64,000 nt of DNA, taken from NCBI RefSeq assembly GCF_026262575.1, contig NZ_JAPKFL010000001.1, forward strand, positions 186,001 through 250,000. Direction: 5' to 3'. This document shows positions 9,280 through 19,407 of this stretch, one piece after another (position 1 is the stretch's first letter; every line of letters starts with the position of its first letter). A program made the position numbers and the translations under genes. A model generated the notes under the pieces. That model searched no databases. It saw only the letters and a list, made by a program, of their open reading frames with translations, and was not told where the DNA came from. Source of the DNA: Streptomyces marinisediminis. Its GTDB lineage: Bacteria; Actinomycetota; Actinomycetes; Streptomycetales; Streptomycetaceae.

Positions 9280-12234
9280 ATGACCACTGAGCGGATCGAT
9301 CCCCTGGCGGCCGACGCGGTGCCCCAGCGCACCCCGGCCCGGGCCGCCGCGCTGCCCCAGCTCGCGCTCGCGGCCGTCTGCCTGGCGTACGCCACCGGCG
9401 GGGCCTTCGGCTGGGGCTCCCGCGAGGTCGCCCTCTTCATGGGGGACTTCGGGCTCAGCGCCGCCGCCCTGCTGGCCGCCGTCTCCTGCTACTGGTACGC
9501 CCGCACCCACCGGGGCGAGTCCCGTCCCGCGTGGTACCTGTTCGCGCTCTCCTCGGCGATGGCCGGGCTGGGCAACGCCGTGTGGGGCTGGTACGAGGTG
9601 GTGCTCGGCCGTCCCGTCCCGGCCACGTCACTGGCGGACTACTGCTTCCTGCTCTTCGCGCCGCCCGCGATCGTGGGGCTGCTGGTGCTCGCCAAACGGC
9701 CGGTCAGCCGGGCCGGCTGGGTGTGCCTGGGGCTGGACGCCTGGCTCATCGGCGGCTCCCTGCTCACCCTGTCCTGGAGCCTGGCGCTCGCGCACACCGG
9801 CGCCTGGGGCCAGCTCACCGTCGCCCACGCCGCGCTGCAACTGGCCTACCCGTTACTGGACATCGCGCTGGTGAGCATGGTGCTCGTGCTCCACCTGCGG
9901 CGCACGACGGCCCAGCGCTCGGCCGTCAACACCGCCGTCGGCGCCCTCGCGCTGACCGTGCTGTGCGACGCGCTGTTCACCTCGCCGCTGCTCCAGGAGC
10001 ACTACCGCTCCGGCCAGTTGCTGGACGCGGGCTGGTTCGCCGGCTCGCTGCTGCTGGCCTACGCGCCCTGGGCGGGCGGCCGTCCGCCGCACGGCCAGGT
10101 ACCGCGCACGCCGCCGGCCCGGGCCGCGGGCCGCCCCGTCTCCGGTTCGCTGGCGGCGCTCACCCCCTACCTCGCCGGCGCCGTGTGCCTGCTCGGCGTG
10201 CTCTACGACCTGCGCGACGGCGGCCCGATCGACCTGGTGGTGCTGCTGACGGCCTGCGCGGTCGTGCTGGCGCTCGTCGTGCGGCAGGGCATCATGCTGA
10301 TGGACAACATCCGCCTCGCCCGCGAGCTGGCGCACAAGGAGAGCCACTTCCGCTCACTGGTGCAGGGGTCGAGCGACGTCATCATGATCACCTCGCCGAC
10401 CGGGCTGCTGCGCTACGTCAGCCCCGCCGCCGCCCGGGTGTTCGGGCGGGAGGCCGAGGCGCTGGTGGGCTCGGAGCTGGACCGCCTGGTCCACCCCGAG
10501 GACGTCGGGCGGCTCCACCACGAGGTGCGGCGCTTCCTGGCCGCCCCGCCCGAACAGGAGCCCGCCACCCGCATCGAGTGCCGCTTCCGGCACGCCGCGG
10601 GGGAGTGGCTCAACGTCGAGTCCACCGTGAACCGGTACCAGGGCGGGCTGATCTTCAACAGCCGCGACGTCACCGAACGCGTCCGCCTCCAGGCGCAGTT
10701 GCAGCACAGCGCCTCGCACGACGCGCTCACCGACCTGCCCAACCGCGCGCTGTTCACCGACCGCGTGCACCAGGCGCTCACCGGCCGCCGGGAGGGCGAC
10801 GGGCCGGGCCGCGACGCCGCCGTGCTCTTCATCGACCTCGACGGGTTCAAGGCCGTCAACGACCGCCTCGGCCACCAGGCCGGCGACGAACTGCTCGTCC
10901 AGGCCGGGCGGCGGCTGCTGGAGTCGGTCCGCGCCGGGGACACCGCGGCCCGGCTCGGCGGCGACGAGTTCGCCGCCCTCATCGTCGGCGACGGCCCCGG
11001 CGGCGGGGCCGAGCGCGAGGTGCGGGTGCTGGAGATCGCCGACCGCCTGCGCGCCCGGCTCTCCGAGCCCTACGCCCTCGCCGGCGGCCCCGAGGACCGG
11101 GTGCGGGTGGCCGCCTCCATCGGCGTCGCCTTCGCCGAGCCCGGCGTCACCCCGGCCCAGCTCATGCGCAACGCCGACCTGGCCATGTACCGGGCCAAGC
11201 GGACGGGCAAGGGCCGCGTCGAGCTGTACGGCCCGGAGCTGCTCGCCCAGGCCCAGCCGCCCGCGCACCCCGTACCGCGGCACGAGGCGCGCCCGGTCGC
11301 GCCGCCCCGCCCCGCCCGCCGGCGCGGTGGCCGCCGCGCCGACGGCGAGCTGGTGCTGCTGCACCAGCCGGTGGTGGAACTGGCCACCGGGGACATCACC
11401 GCCGTCGAGGCCCTGCCCCGGGTGCGCTCGCCCCAGGGGCTGGCGGACGCCGGGCGCGGCGCGTCGACCGGCCGCCACCTGCTGCGCGAGGCCGTCGCCC
11501 AGGCGGCCGAGCGACACCGCGCGGGGCTCACGACCCCGGTCGCCGTCCGGGTGGGCGCCCGCCTGCTGGCCCTCCACCCCGGGGCGGAGGGCAGCGTCGA
11601 GGCCCTGCTGGAGCGGTACGGGCTCCCGGCCGGCGGTCTCGTGCTGGAGCTGGGCCCGCTGGGCCGCCGCCCGGCGTGGGGCCCCGGGCACCGCCGTGGG
11701 CTGGACCGCCGCGAGGAGCTGACGGCCCGTCTGGCCGCCCTGCGCGACCTCGGCGCGCTCGTCACGCTGGACGCCTTCGGCGGCGGGCCCGGCGCCCTGT
11801 GCGCGCTGGACGGGCTCCCGGTGGACGTGCTGCGGCTGGACGCGGGGCTCGTCGAGGGCCTCGTGGGGTCGCCGCGCCTGCACACCGTCACCGCCGGGCT
11901 GCTGCGCATCGCCGGTGAGCTGGGCCTGGACTCGCTGGCCACCGGGGTGAGCGCGCCGGAGCAGGTCACCGTGTTGCGCCGGCTGGGGTGCACGCACGGT
12001 CAGGGGCCGCTGTTCGCCGGGCCGCTGGACGAGCACCGGCTGCGCCGCGTGCTGGCCCGCGGCGGCTACCCCGTGCCCGAGCGCGCCGCCACGGTGCCCG
12101 CCGCCCGGTCAGCCGGGCGGCCCGTCGTGGTGGCGGCGGCGCTGCCGGTGCGCCGGAGCGGCACGGCCGGCCCGGACCCGGTCACGCATCCCCCGGTGGG
12201 GTCACATAGTGAGACGTCCGTCCCACCCACTTGA
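9280..12234 (+). CDS. membrane PAS-GGDEF protein with degenerate EAL domain
   Basis: About 984 residues. The N-terminal third (roughly 25-340) is a run of hydrophobic segments, a multi-pass membrane sensor. A PAS domain follows (about 350-465, HFRSLVQGSSDVIMI), then GGDEF near 560 with an intact RAGD inhibitory site (RxxD) five residues before it. The C-terminal EAL-like domain has EAL near 709 but has lost key residues: VRVG for VNVS, LELGP for LExTE, DAFGGG for DDFGTG, LRLDAG for LKIDRS and ATGVS for AEGVE. It should therefore make c-di-GMP and not cleave it. ATG 9280 has a G-rich site upstream; ATG 9229 is an alternative. Its end overlaps the ilvB promoter region. Confidence 0.88.
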   Translation: MTTERIDPLAADAVPQRTPARAAALPQLALAAVCLAYATGGAFGWGSREVALFMGDFGLSAAALLAAVSCYWYARTHRGESRPAWYLFALSSAMAGLGNAVWGWYEVVLGRPVPATSLADYCFLLFAPPAIVGLLVLAKRPVSRAGWVCLGLDAWLIGGSLLTLSWSLALAHTGAWGQLTVAHAALQLAYPLLDIALVSMVLVLHLRRTTAQRSAVNTAVGALALTVLCDALFTSPLLQEHYRSGQLLDAGWFAGSLLLAYAPWAGGRPPHGQVPRTPPARAAGRPVSGSLAALTPYLAGAVCLLGVLYDLRDGGPIDLVVLLTACAVVLALVVRQGIMLMDNIRLARELAHKESHFRSLVQGSSDVIMITSPTGLLRYVSPAAARVFGREAEALVGSELDRLVHPEDVGRLHHEVRRFLAAPPEQEPATRIECRFRHAAGEWLNVESTVNRYQGGLIFNSRDVTERVRLQAQLQHSASHDALTDLPNRALFTDRVHQALTGRREGDGPGRDAAVLFIDLDGFKAVNDRLGHQAGDELLVQAGRRLLESVRAGDTAARLGGDEFAALIVGDGPGGGAEREVRVLEIADRLRARLSEPYALAGGPEDRVRVAASIGVAFAEPGVTPAQLMRNADLAMYRAKRTGKGRVELYGPELLAQAQPPAHPVPRHEARPVAPPRPARRRGGRRADGELVLLHQPVVELATGDITAVEALPRVRSPQGLADAGRGASTGRHLLREAVAQAAERHRAGLTTPVAVRVGARLLALHPGAEGSVEALLERYGLPAGGLVLELGPLGRRPAWGPGHRRGLDRREELTARLAALRDLGALVTLDAFGGGPGALCALDGLPVDVLRLDAGLVEGLVGSPRLHTVTAGLLRIAGELGLDSLATGVSAPEQVTVLRRLGCTHGQGPLFAGPLDEHRLRRVLARGGYPVPERAATVPAARSAGRPVVVAAALPVRRSGTAGPDPVTHPPVGSHSETSVPPT
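12205..12210 (+). promoter_or_regulatory. candidate -10 element for the ilvBNC leader transcript
   Basis: CATAGT lies within the last codons of the GGDEF gene, about 40 bases before the leader ribosome binding site. It would give a leader transcript of about 290 bases ahead of ilvB. The -35 region is not convincing. Confidence 0.3.
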
Positions 12235-12267
12235 CACTGTGCGCGTCGCCGGAGGAAGGTCAGTGCC

Positions 12268-12309
12268 ATGCGCACCCGAATTCTCGTACTTGGACAGCGC
12301 GTCGGCTGA
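12268..12309 (+). CDS. ilvB leader peptide MRTRILVLGQRVG
   Basis: A 13-residue ORF with a near-ideal ribosome binding site (GGAGGAAGG, 12251-12259). It carries consecutive Ile-Leu-Val-Leu codons (ATT CTC GTA CTT, 12280-12291), three of which are rare in high-GC actinobacteria. It lies 40 bases before a hairpin with T-run and 200 bases before ilvB. This is the classic layout of transcription attenuation by charged branched-chain tRNAs; attenuators upstream of ilvB have been predicted in actinobacteria by comparative work. Starvation would stall the ribosome at these codons and favour read-through into ilvBNC. Confidence 0.88.
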   Translation: MRTRILVLGQRVG

Positions 12310-12348
12310 CCCGGGGCCCAGCACCCCGCGACCCACCAGCGACGCGCT

Positions 12349-12383
12349 CCCCTCGCTTGCCACCACGGCACGGGGGGTTTTTT
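12349..12383 (+). terminator. ilvB attenuator terminator
   Basis: Outer stem CCCC/GGGG and inner stem TGCC/GGCA around an ACCAC loop, with an internal bulge, followed by six T (12378-12383). A T-run is unusual for this genome, marking it as an intrinsic terminator. A competing pairing is visible: AGCGA at 12338-12342 with TCGCT at 12353-12357, which would disrupt the terminator's 5' arm and could act as antiterminator. Confidence 0.8.
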
Positions 12384-12507
12384 GTTGCACCAGCGCCCCC
12401 GAAGCGACCCGTACACCTTGTACAGACCCGCCCGAACCGCCCAGACCCCTCCCGCGTCACGCACCACCGGGCGGCACCACCCTCACCTCGCCGAGAAGGT
12501 AAAGCCG

Positions 12508-14364
12508 ATGACCGAGCAGGCCACCGGGGCCCCGCGACCACAGCCGAGGCCCCGCCACGGCGGAGCACAGCAGCCCGCCCCCGTCGAGCACGTCACGGGC
12601 GCGCAGTCCCTCATCCGCGCGCTGGAGGAGGTCGGTGCCGACACCGTGTTCGGCATTCCGGGCGGGGCCATCCTGCCCGCCTACGACCCGATGATGGACT
12701 CCGGCCGGGTGCGCCACATCCTCGTCCGGCACGAGCAGGGCGCCGGTCACGCGGCCACCGGCTACGCCCAGGCCACCGGCAGGGTCGGCGTCTGCATGGC
12801 GACGTCCGGCCCGGGTGCGACGAACCTGGTCACGCCCATCGCCGACGCCCACATGGACTCCGTCCCGCTGGTGGCCATCACGGGGCAGGTGGCCTCCAAG
12901 GCGATCGGTACCGACGCGTTCCAGGAAGCGGACATCTGCGGCATCACCATGCCGATCACCAAGCACAACTTCCTGGTCACCGACCCGGCCGACATCCCGC
13001 GCACCATCGCCGAGGCGTTCCACATCGCGAGCACAGGGCGTCCGGGCCCCGTCCTGGTCGACATCGCCAAGGACGCGCTCCAGGCGCGGACGACGTTCGC
13101 CTGGCCGCCCGTCCCCGACCTGCCCGGCTACCGGCCCGTCACCAAGCCGCACGCCAAGCAGATCCGCGAGGCCGCCAAGCTCGTCGTCGAGGCCAGGCGC
13201 CCGGTGCTCTACGTCGGCGGCGGGGTGCTCAAGGCCGGGGCCACCGGCGAGCTGAAGGTGCTGGCCGAGCTGACCGGCGCCCCCGTCACCACCACCCTGA
13301 TGGCGCTCGGCGCGTTCCCCGACACCCACCCGCAGCACCTGGGCATGCCCGGGATGCACGGCACCGTCGCCGCCGTCACCGCGTTGCAGAAGGCCGACCT
13401 GATCGTCGCGCTGGGCGCCCGCTTCGACGACCGCGTCACCGGGAAGCTGGACTCCTTCGCGCCGCACGCCAAGATCGTCCACGCGGACGTCGACCCCGCC
13501 GAGATCGGCAAGAACCGCATGGCGGACGTGCCCATCGTCGGGGACGCCCGCGAGGTCATCGCGGACCTGGTCGTCGCCGTCCAGGCCGAGCACGACGCCG
13601 GCCGCCGGGGCGACCACGCGGCCTGGTGGGAGCTGCTCAGGCGCTGGCGCGACACCTATCCGCTGGGCTACGACCTGCCCGAAGACGGCTCGCTCTCCCC
13701 GCAGCAGGTCATCGAGCGCCTCGGCCGGCTCGCCCCCGAGGGCACCGTCTACGCGGCCGGCGTCGGCCAGCACCAGATGTGGGCGGCCCACTTCATCGAC
13801 TACGACCGGCCCGCCACCTGGCTGAACTCCGGCGGCCTGGGCACCATGGGCTACGCGGTCCCGGCCGCCCTGGGCGCCAAGGCCGGCCTGCCGGACCGCA
13901 CGGTGTGGGCCGTCGACGGCGACGGCTGCTTCCAGATGACCAACCAGGAGCTGGTGACGGCCGCGCTGAACAACATCCCGATCAAGGTCGCCATCATCAA
14001 CAACGGCGCCCTGGGCATGGTCCGCCAGTGGCAGACCCTGTTCTACAACCAGCGCTACTCCAACACCGTGCTGCACGCCGGTCCCGGCGAGCCCGGGCAG
14101 ACCCCGCAGAACCTCGGCACCCGCTGCCCGGACTTCGTCAAGCTGGCCGAGGCGATGGGCTGCGTGGGCCTGCGCTGCGAGCGCCCCGAGGACCTCGACA
14201 CGGTGATCGAGAAGGCCAACGCCATCAACGACCGGCCCGTCGTCGTCGACTTCATCGTCCACGAGGACGCGATGGTCTGGCCCATGGTGGCGGCCGGCAC
14301 CTCCAACGACGAGGTCATGGCGGCGCGCGGGGTGCGCCCCGACTTCGGCGACGGCGACGACTGA
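12508..14364 (+). CDS. ilvB: acetolactate synthase large subunit
   Basis: 618-residue thiamine-diphosphate enzyme making acetolactate from pyruvate and acetohydroxybutyrate from 2-ketobutyrate, first common step of Val, Leu and Ile synthesis. The catalytic Glu lies in [14 protein letters not shown]; the ThDP/Mg motif is [15 protein letters not shown]; the FAD-domain region and the C-terminal WPMVAAG are standard. ATG 12508 has GAGAAGG upstream. The first 30 residues are a Pro/Arg-rich extension common in actinobacteria. First gene of ilvBNC, behind the leader attenuator. Confidence 0.97.
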   Translation: MTEQATGAPRPQPRPRHGGAQQPAPVEHVTGAQSLIRALEEVGADTVFGIPGGAILPAYDPMMDSGRVRHILVRHEQGAGHAATGYAQATGRVGVCMATSGPGATNLVTPIADAHMDSVPLVAITGQVASKAIGTDAFQEADICGITMPITKHNFLVTDPADIPRTIAEAFHIASTGRPGPVLVDIAKDALQARTTFAWPPVPDLPGYRPVTKPHAKQIREAAKLVVEARRPVLYVGGGVLKAGATGELKVLAELTGAPVTTTLMALGAFPDTHPQHLGMPGMHGTVAAVTALQKADLIVALGARFDDRVTGKLDSFAPHAKIVHADVDPAEIGKNRMADVPIVGDAREVIADLVVAVQAEHDAGRRGDHAAWWELLRRWRDTYPLGYDLPEDGSLSPQQVIERLGRLAPEGTVYAAGVGQHQMWAAHFIDYDRPATWLNSGGLGTMGYAVPAALGAKAGLPDRTVWAVDGDGCFQMTNQELVTAALNNIPIKVAIINNGALGMVRQWQTLFYNQRYSNTVLHAGPGEPGQTPQNLGTRCPDFVKLAEAMGCVGLRCERPEDLDTVIEKANAINDRPVVVDFIVHEDAMVWPMVAAGTSNDEVMAARGVRPDFGDGDD

Positions 14365-14398
14365 GCCCACCGGCGCGAGCACAGAGGAAGACACCCAC

Positions 14399-14923
14399 AT
14401 GTCCAAGCACACCCTCTCCGTCCTGGTGGAGAACAAGCCCGGCGTCCTGGCCCGGATCACCGCGCTGTTCTCGCGGCGCGGCTTCAACATCGACTCCCTG
14501 GCCGTCGGCACCACCGAGCACCCGGAGATCTCCCGCATCACCATCGTGGTCAACGTCGAGGACCTGCCGCTGGAGCAGGTCACCAAGCAGCTCAACAAGC
14601 TCGTCAACGTGCTGAAGATCGTGGAGCTGGAGCCCTCGGCGGCGGTGCAGCGCGAACTCGTTCTGGTGAAGGTGCGCGCCGACCACGAGACGCGCTCGCA
14701 GGTCGTGGAGATCGTCCAGCTCTTCCGGGCCAAGACGGTCGACGTCTCCCCGGAGGCCGTCACCATCGAGGCCACCGGCAGCAGCGAGAAGCTGGAGGCC
14801 ATGCTGCGGATGCTGGAGCAGTACGGCATCAAGGAGCTCGTGCAGTCCGGCACCATCGCGGTCGGCCGGGGCTCGCGCTCCATCACCGACCGCTCCCTGC
14901 GCGCGCTGGAGCGCAGCGCGTAG
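14399..14923 (+). CDS. ilvN: acetolactate synthase small (regulatory) subunit
   Basis: 174-residue regulatory partner of IlvB that binds valine for feedback control. N-terminal ACT domain (residues 3-78: TLSVLVENKPGVLARITALFSRRGFNIDSLAVG) and the C-terminal ALS_ss domain (about 83-158) are both present. ATG with AGAGGAAG upstream, 34 bases after ilvB, so cotranscribed. Confidence 0.97.
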   Translation: MSKHTLSVLVENKPGVLARITALFSRRGFNIDSLAVGTTEHPEISRITIVVNVEDLPLEQVTKQLNKLVNVLKIVELEPSAAVQRELVLVKVRADHETRSQVVEIVQLFRAKTVDVSPEAVTIEATGSSEKLEAMLRMLEQYGIKELVQSGTIAVGRGSRSITDRSLRALERSA

Positions 14924-16075
<1,152 letters not shown>

Positions 16076-16124
16076 GCCGCCGCGGGCCGTGCCGCACGCG
16101 GTACGGCCCGCCCCCGCGCGGACC

Positions 16125-16153
16125 CGGGCCGGGGGCGTGGCGCCCCCGGCCCG
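16125..16153. terminator. terminator of ilvBNC
   Basis: 13-bp perfect GC stem (CGGGCCGGGGGCG) with a TGG loop, 50 bases after the ilvC stop. A weaker hairpin at about 16084-16110 precedes it. No T-run. Confidence 0.75.
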
Positions 16154-16229
16154 ACCGGGACCTCCGGCGGCGCACCACGGCCGTGTGGCAGCTCCGGCCA
16201 TTCGCCGGACCGGGAGCCCGCGTCCCGGA

Positions 16230-16235
16230 TAGACT
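16230..16235 (+). promoter_or_regulatory. candidate -10 element of serA
   Basis: TAGACT, a good -10 match, lies 124 bases before serA and after the ilvC terminator. The -35 region is unclear. The intervening leader has no recognised motif. Confidence 0.35.
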
Positions 16236-16358
16236 GCGCGGCAGACACGCGTCACAGGCTCACAGCGTCGTGCGCTTCCACGCGGCTGCCTACCTCCACC
16301 GCCTTCGGCCGTCGGGACGCGGCCGTCGGCTCAGGGACTAGTGAGGACTGAGACCTAA

Positions 16359-17951
16359 GTGAGCAAGCCCGTAGTACTCATCGCCGAGGAGCTCTCCCCG
16401 GCCACCATCGACGCACTCGGCCCCGACTTCGACATCCGCCACTGCAACGGCGCCGACCGCGCGGAACTGCTCGCGGCCATCGCCGACGTGGACGCCATCC
16501 TCGTCCGCAGCGCCACCAAGGTCGACGCCGAGGCCGTCGCCGCGGCCCGCAAGCTGAAGGTCGTCGCGCGCGCCGGGGTGGGCCTGGACAACGTGGACGT
16601 CTCCGCCGCCACCAAGGCTGGCGTCATGGTGGTCAACGCGCCGACGTCCAACATCGTCACCGCCGCCGAGCTCGCCTGTGGTCTGATCATCGCCACCGCG
16701 CGGAACATCCCGCAGGCCAACGCGGCGCTCAAGCAGGGCGAGTGGCAGCGCAGCAGGTACACCGGCGTCGAGCTGTCCGAGAAGACCCTCGGCGTCGTGG
16801 GCCTGGGCCGCATCGGCGTGCTCGTCGCGCAGCGCATGGCCGCGTTCGGCATGAAGGTCGTCGCCTACGACCCCTACGTGCAGCCCGCGCGCGCCGCCCA
16901 GATGGGCGTCAAGCTGCTGTCGCTGGACGAGCTGCTGGAGACGTCCGACTTCATCACCGTCCACCTGCCGAAGACGCCCGAGACGCTCGGGCTGATCGGC
17001 GACGAGGCGCTGCACAAGGTCAAGCCGGGCGTGCGCGTCGTCAACGCCGCGCGCGGCGGCATCGTGGACGAGGACGCGCTGTACGCGGCGCTCAAGGAGG
17101 GCCGCGTCGCGGGCGCGGGGCTGGACGTCTACGCCGCCGAGCCGTGCACCGACTCCCCGCTGTTCGCCTTCGACCAGGTCGTGTGCACCCCGCACCTGGG
17201 CGCCTCCACGGGAGAGGCGCAGGAGAAGGCCGGCGTCTCCGTGGCCCGCTCGGTGCGGCTCGCGCTCGCCGGTGAGCTGGTGCCCGACGCGGTCAACGTC
17301 CAGGGCGGCGTCATCGCCGAGGACGTGCGCCCGGGCCTGCCGCTGGCCGAGCGCCTGGGCCGCATCTTCACCGCGCTGGCGGGCGAGGTCGCCGTCCGGC
17401 TCGACGTCGAGGTCTACGGCGAGATCACCCAGCACGACGTGAAGGTGCTGGAACTCTCCGCGCTCAAGGGCGTCTTCGAGGACGTGGTCGACGAGACCGT
17501 CTCCTACGTCAACGCCCCGCTGTTCGCCCAGGAGCGCGGCGTCGAGGTGCGGCTGACCACCTCCAGCGACTCCCCGGACCACCGCAACCTCGTCACCGTC
17601 CGCGGCACCCTCGGCAGCGGCGAGGAGATCGCCGTCTCCGGCACGCTGACCGGCCCCAAGCACGTGCAGAAGATCGTGGGCATCGGCACGCACGACATCG
17701 AGCTGTCCCTGGCCGAGCACATGGCCTTCCTGCGCTACGCCGACCGCCCCGGCGTCGTCGGCACCGTGGGCCGCATCCTCGGCGCGGCCGGCATCAACAT
17801 CGCCGGCATGCAGGTCTCCCGCGCGGAGGAGGGCGGCGAGGCCCTCGTCGCCCTCACCGTCGACGACACGATCCCGCTGGAGGTCATGGGCGAGATCGCC
17901 GACGAGATCGGCGCCACCTCCGCCCGGGCGGTCAACCTCACCCACACCTGA
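16359..17951 (+). CDS. serA: D-3-phosphoglycerate dehydrogenase
   Basis: 530-residue enzyme oxidising 3-phosphoglycerate with NAD, first step of serine synthesis. Dinucleotide site GLGRIGVLVAQRM near 148, catalytic Arg in NAARGGIVDEDAL near 231, and His in TPHLGAS near 277. It is the long actinobacterial type, with an intervening allosteric substrate-binding domain (about 315-450) and a C-terminal ACT domain (about 453-528) that in homologues binds serine. GTG 16359 gives MSKPVVLIAEEL. Own transcription unit, convergent with the PucR gene. Confidence 0.97.
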   Translation: MSKPVVLIAEELSPATIDALGPDFDIRHCNGADRAELLAAIADVDAILVRSATKVDAEAVAAARKLKVVARAGVGLDNVDVSAATKAGVMVVNAPTSNIVTAAELACGLIIATARNIPQANAALKQGEWQRSRYTGVELSEKTLGVVGLGRIGVLVAQRMAAFGMKVVAYDPYVQPARAAQMGVKLLSLDELLETSDFITVHLPKTPETLGLIGDEALHKVKPGVRVVNAARGGIVDEDALYAALKEGRVAGAGLDVYAAEPCTDSPLFAFDQVVCTPHLGASTGEAQEKAGVSVARSVRLALAGELVPDAVNVQGGVIAEDVRPGLPLAERLGRIFTALAGEVAVRLDVEVYGEITQHDVKVLELSALKGVFEDVVDETVSYVNAPLFAQERGVEVRLTTSSDSPDHRNLVTVRGTLGSGEEIAVSGTLTGPKHVQKIVGIGTHDIELSLAEHMAFLRYADRPGVVGTVGRILGAAGINIAGMQVSRAEEGGEALVALTVDDTIPLEVMGEIADEIGATSARAVNLTHT

Positions 17952-17967
17952 GCCACCCCGCCCTGGC

Positions 17968-17998
17968 GCCCCGTCCCGCACCGCGTGCGGGGCGGGGC
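17968..17998. terminator. bidirectional terminator between serA and the PucR gene
   Basis: 14-bp stem (GCCCCGTCCCGCAC with its complement, one G-T wobble) and a 3-base loop, filling the 57-base gap between two convergent genes. Confidence 0.75.
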
Positions 17999-18008
17999 CG
18001 GGGCACGG

Positions 18009-19223
18009 TCAGAGCCGGACGGCCTTCAGGGCCATGTGGAGCAGGAGCCGGGACTCGCCGTCCGCCAGGTCCAGACCGGTGAGCTGCTCGACGCGCGACA
18101 GGCGGTAGTACAGCGTCTGCCGGTGGACGCCCAGGGCCGCCGCCGCCCGCCCGGCCTGCCCCGCGCAGTCCAGGTACACCTCCGCGGTGTGCGCCATCTC
18201 CCGGTGCGCCGGCTCCAGCAGGCGGCGCACCGCCGGGTCGGGCGCCCCGCCCGGCGGCAGCGTGGTGAGCAGCCGGTACGGGCCCAGCCCGGCCCACTCG
18301 GCGACCGGACCCAGGCGCGGTGCCGCCCGCGCCGCGCGGGCCGCGGCGAGCGCCTGCCGCCAGGCGGACGCGGGTTCGGCGAGCCCCGGCAGCGCGGCGC
18401 TCACCCCCGCGGTGCCCCCGGCGCGCGGCGAGCCCAGCAGGCGTTCGGCCGCGCCGCGCGCGGGCTCCAGCCCGTCGGCCGTCCGCAGCCGCACCAGCGC
18501 GGCCAGCGCGCCGCCCGTGCCCGGTCCGCCGCCGCCCGGTCCGCCCGGCGCGCCGCCCGGGGGGAGGCCGCTGACGGGGACGCCCGCCTCGCCCTCCGGC
18601 ACGGCGGCGGTCACCGGCACCCGGGGGAGCCGCGGCGGGCCGGCCTCGCCCGCGCCCCACGGCGTCACCGCCACCACCGCGAGCGGCCCGGCCGCCGTGG
18701 ACCCGAGCGCGTCGCGCAGCTCGTCGGTGGCCGCCTGCCGGCCCGGGGCCGGACCGGCCAGCGCCGCCCGCAGCAGCTCGCCCAGCCGCGCACCGGCCCG
18801 GGCCTCGGCGGCCAGCAGCGCGCCGATCCGCGCGGCCGTGGCCAGCGCCTCGGCCATCCGCGGGTCCTCGGGCGACAGGCCGCCCTCGTCCAGCAGCCAC
18901 ACGTAGCCGTGCACGACGCCCGCGTGCCGCACCGGCAGGCAGATGCGGCCCTTGACGACGCCCGCCGCCGGGTCGGGCGGGATGCGCACCGGCCCCGTGG
19001 CCCGGGTGATGCCGAAGCGCTCGAACCACGCGCGCACCGCCGCCGAGGACTTGCGCTGCATGATCGACCGGGTCCGCACCGGGTCGAGCACCAGCTCCTC
19101 GTCGTCCGCGCCGCTGGCGTGGGCGCCGAAGGCGATGAGTGAGAAATCCCGGTCCTCCAGCGTCGCCGGGGTGCCCAGGAGCGCGGACACCTCGTCGATG
19201 AGCTGCTGGTAGTCCTCCCGCAT
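18009..19223 (-). CDS. PucR-family transcriptional regulator, probable proline-catabolism activator
   Basis: 404-residue regulator. The C-terminal PucR helix-turn-helix is clear at about 345-400 ([26 protein letters not shown]). The N-terminal 140 residues resemble a GAF-like sensing region (LICLP-type [23 protein letters not shown]), and the middle is Gly/Ala/Pro-rich. It is divergent from proline dehydrogenase; in Mycobacterium a PucR-family protein (PruC) controls the same two catabolic genes, so an equivalent role is inferred here. Start ATG 19223 with AGGA nearby. Confidence 0.88.
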   Translation of the reverse strand: MREDYQQLIDEVSALLGTPATLEDRDFSLIAFGAHASGADDEELVLDPVRTRSIMQRKSSAAVRAWFERFGITRATGPVRIPPDPAAGVVKGRICLPVRHAGVVHGYVWLLDEGGLSPEDPRMAEALATAARIGALLAAEARAGARLGELLRAALAGPAPGRQAATDELRDALGSTAAGPLAVVAVTPWGAGEAGPPRLPRVPVTAAVPEGEAGVPVSGLPPGGAPGGPGGGGPGTGGALAALVRLRTADGLEPARGAAERLLGSPRAGGTAGVSAALPGLAEPASAWRQALAAARAARAAPRLGPVAEWAGLGPYRLLTTLPPGGAPDPAVRRLLEPAHREMAHTAEVYLDCAGQAGRAAAALGVHRQTLYYRLSRVEQLTGLDLADGESRLLLHMALKAVRL

Positions 19224-19277
19224 CCGCTGCCGTCCGTCCTCTCCGGTGGGGTGTGCCGCCGTCGCTCATTCTCGTAC

Positions 19278-19294
19278 ACATCTCGTACAGATGT
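19278..19294. promoter_or_regulatory. candidate PucR-family operator
   Basis: ACATCT-CGTAC-AGATGT is a perfect 6-bp inverted repeat in the 184-base gap between the divergent regulator and proline dehydrogenase genes. It overlaps a direct repeat of TCGTACA (first copy at 19272-19278). Candidate binding site for the adjacent regulator; inference. Confidence 0.45.
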
Positions 19295-19407
19295 CTGAGA
19301 TCCGGGCCACGGAAGCGTGACAGGTGTCGATGGCCGCACGGCGGAGTCATCCTTAAGTTCTTCGGTGGCTCACCCTGCCGTTGGAAAGATTCTTGTTGGA
19401 GGTGCCC

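Noticed and set aside
10354..12036. 560-residue minus-strand ORF opposite the GGDEF gene
   Set aside because: Shadow of codon bias; the plus-strand frame has complete PAS and GGDEF motifs.
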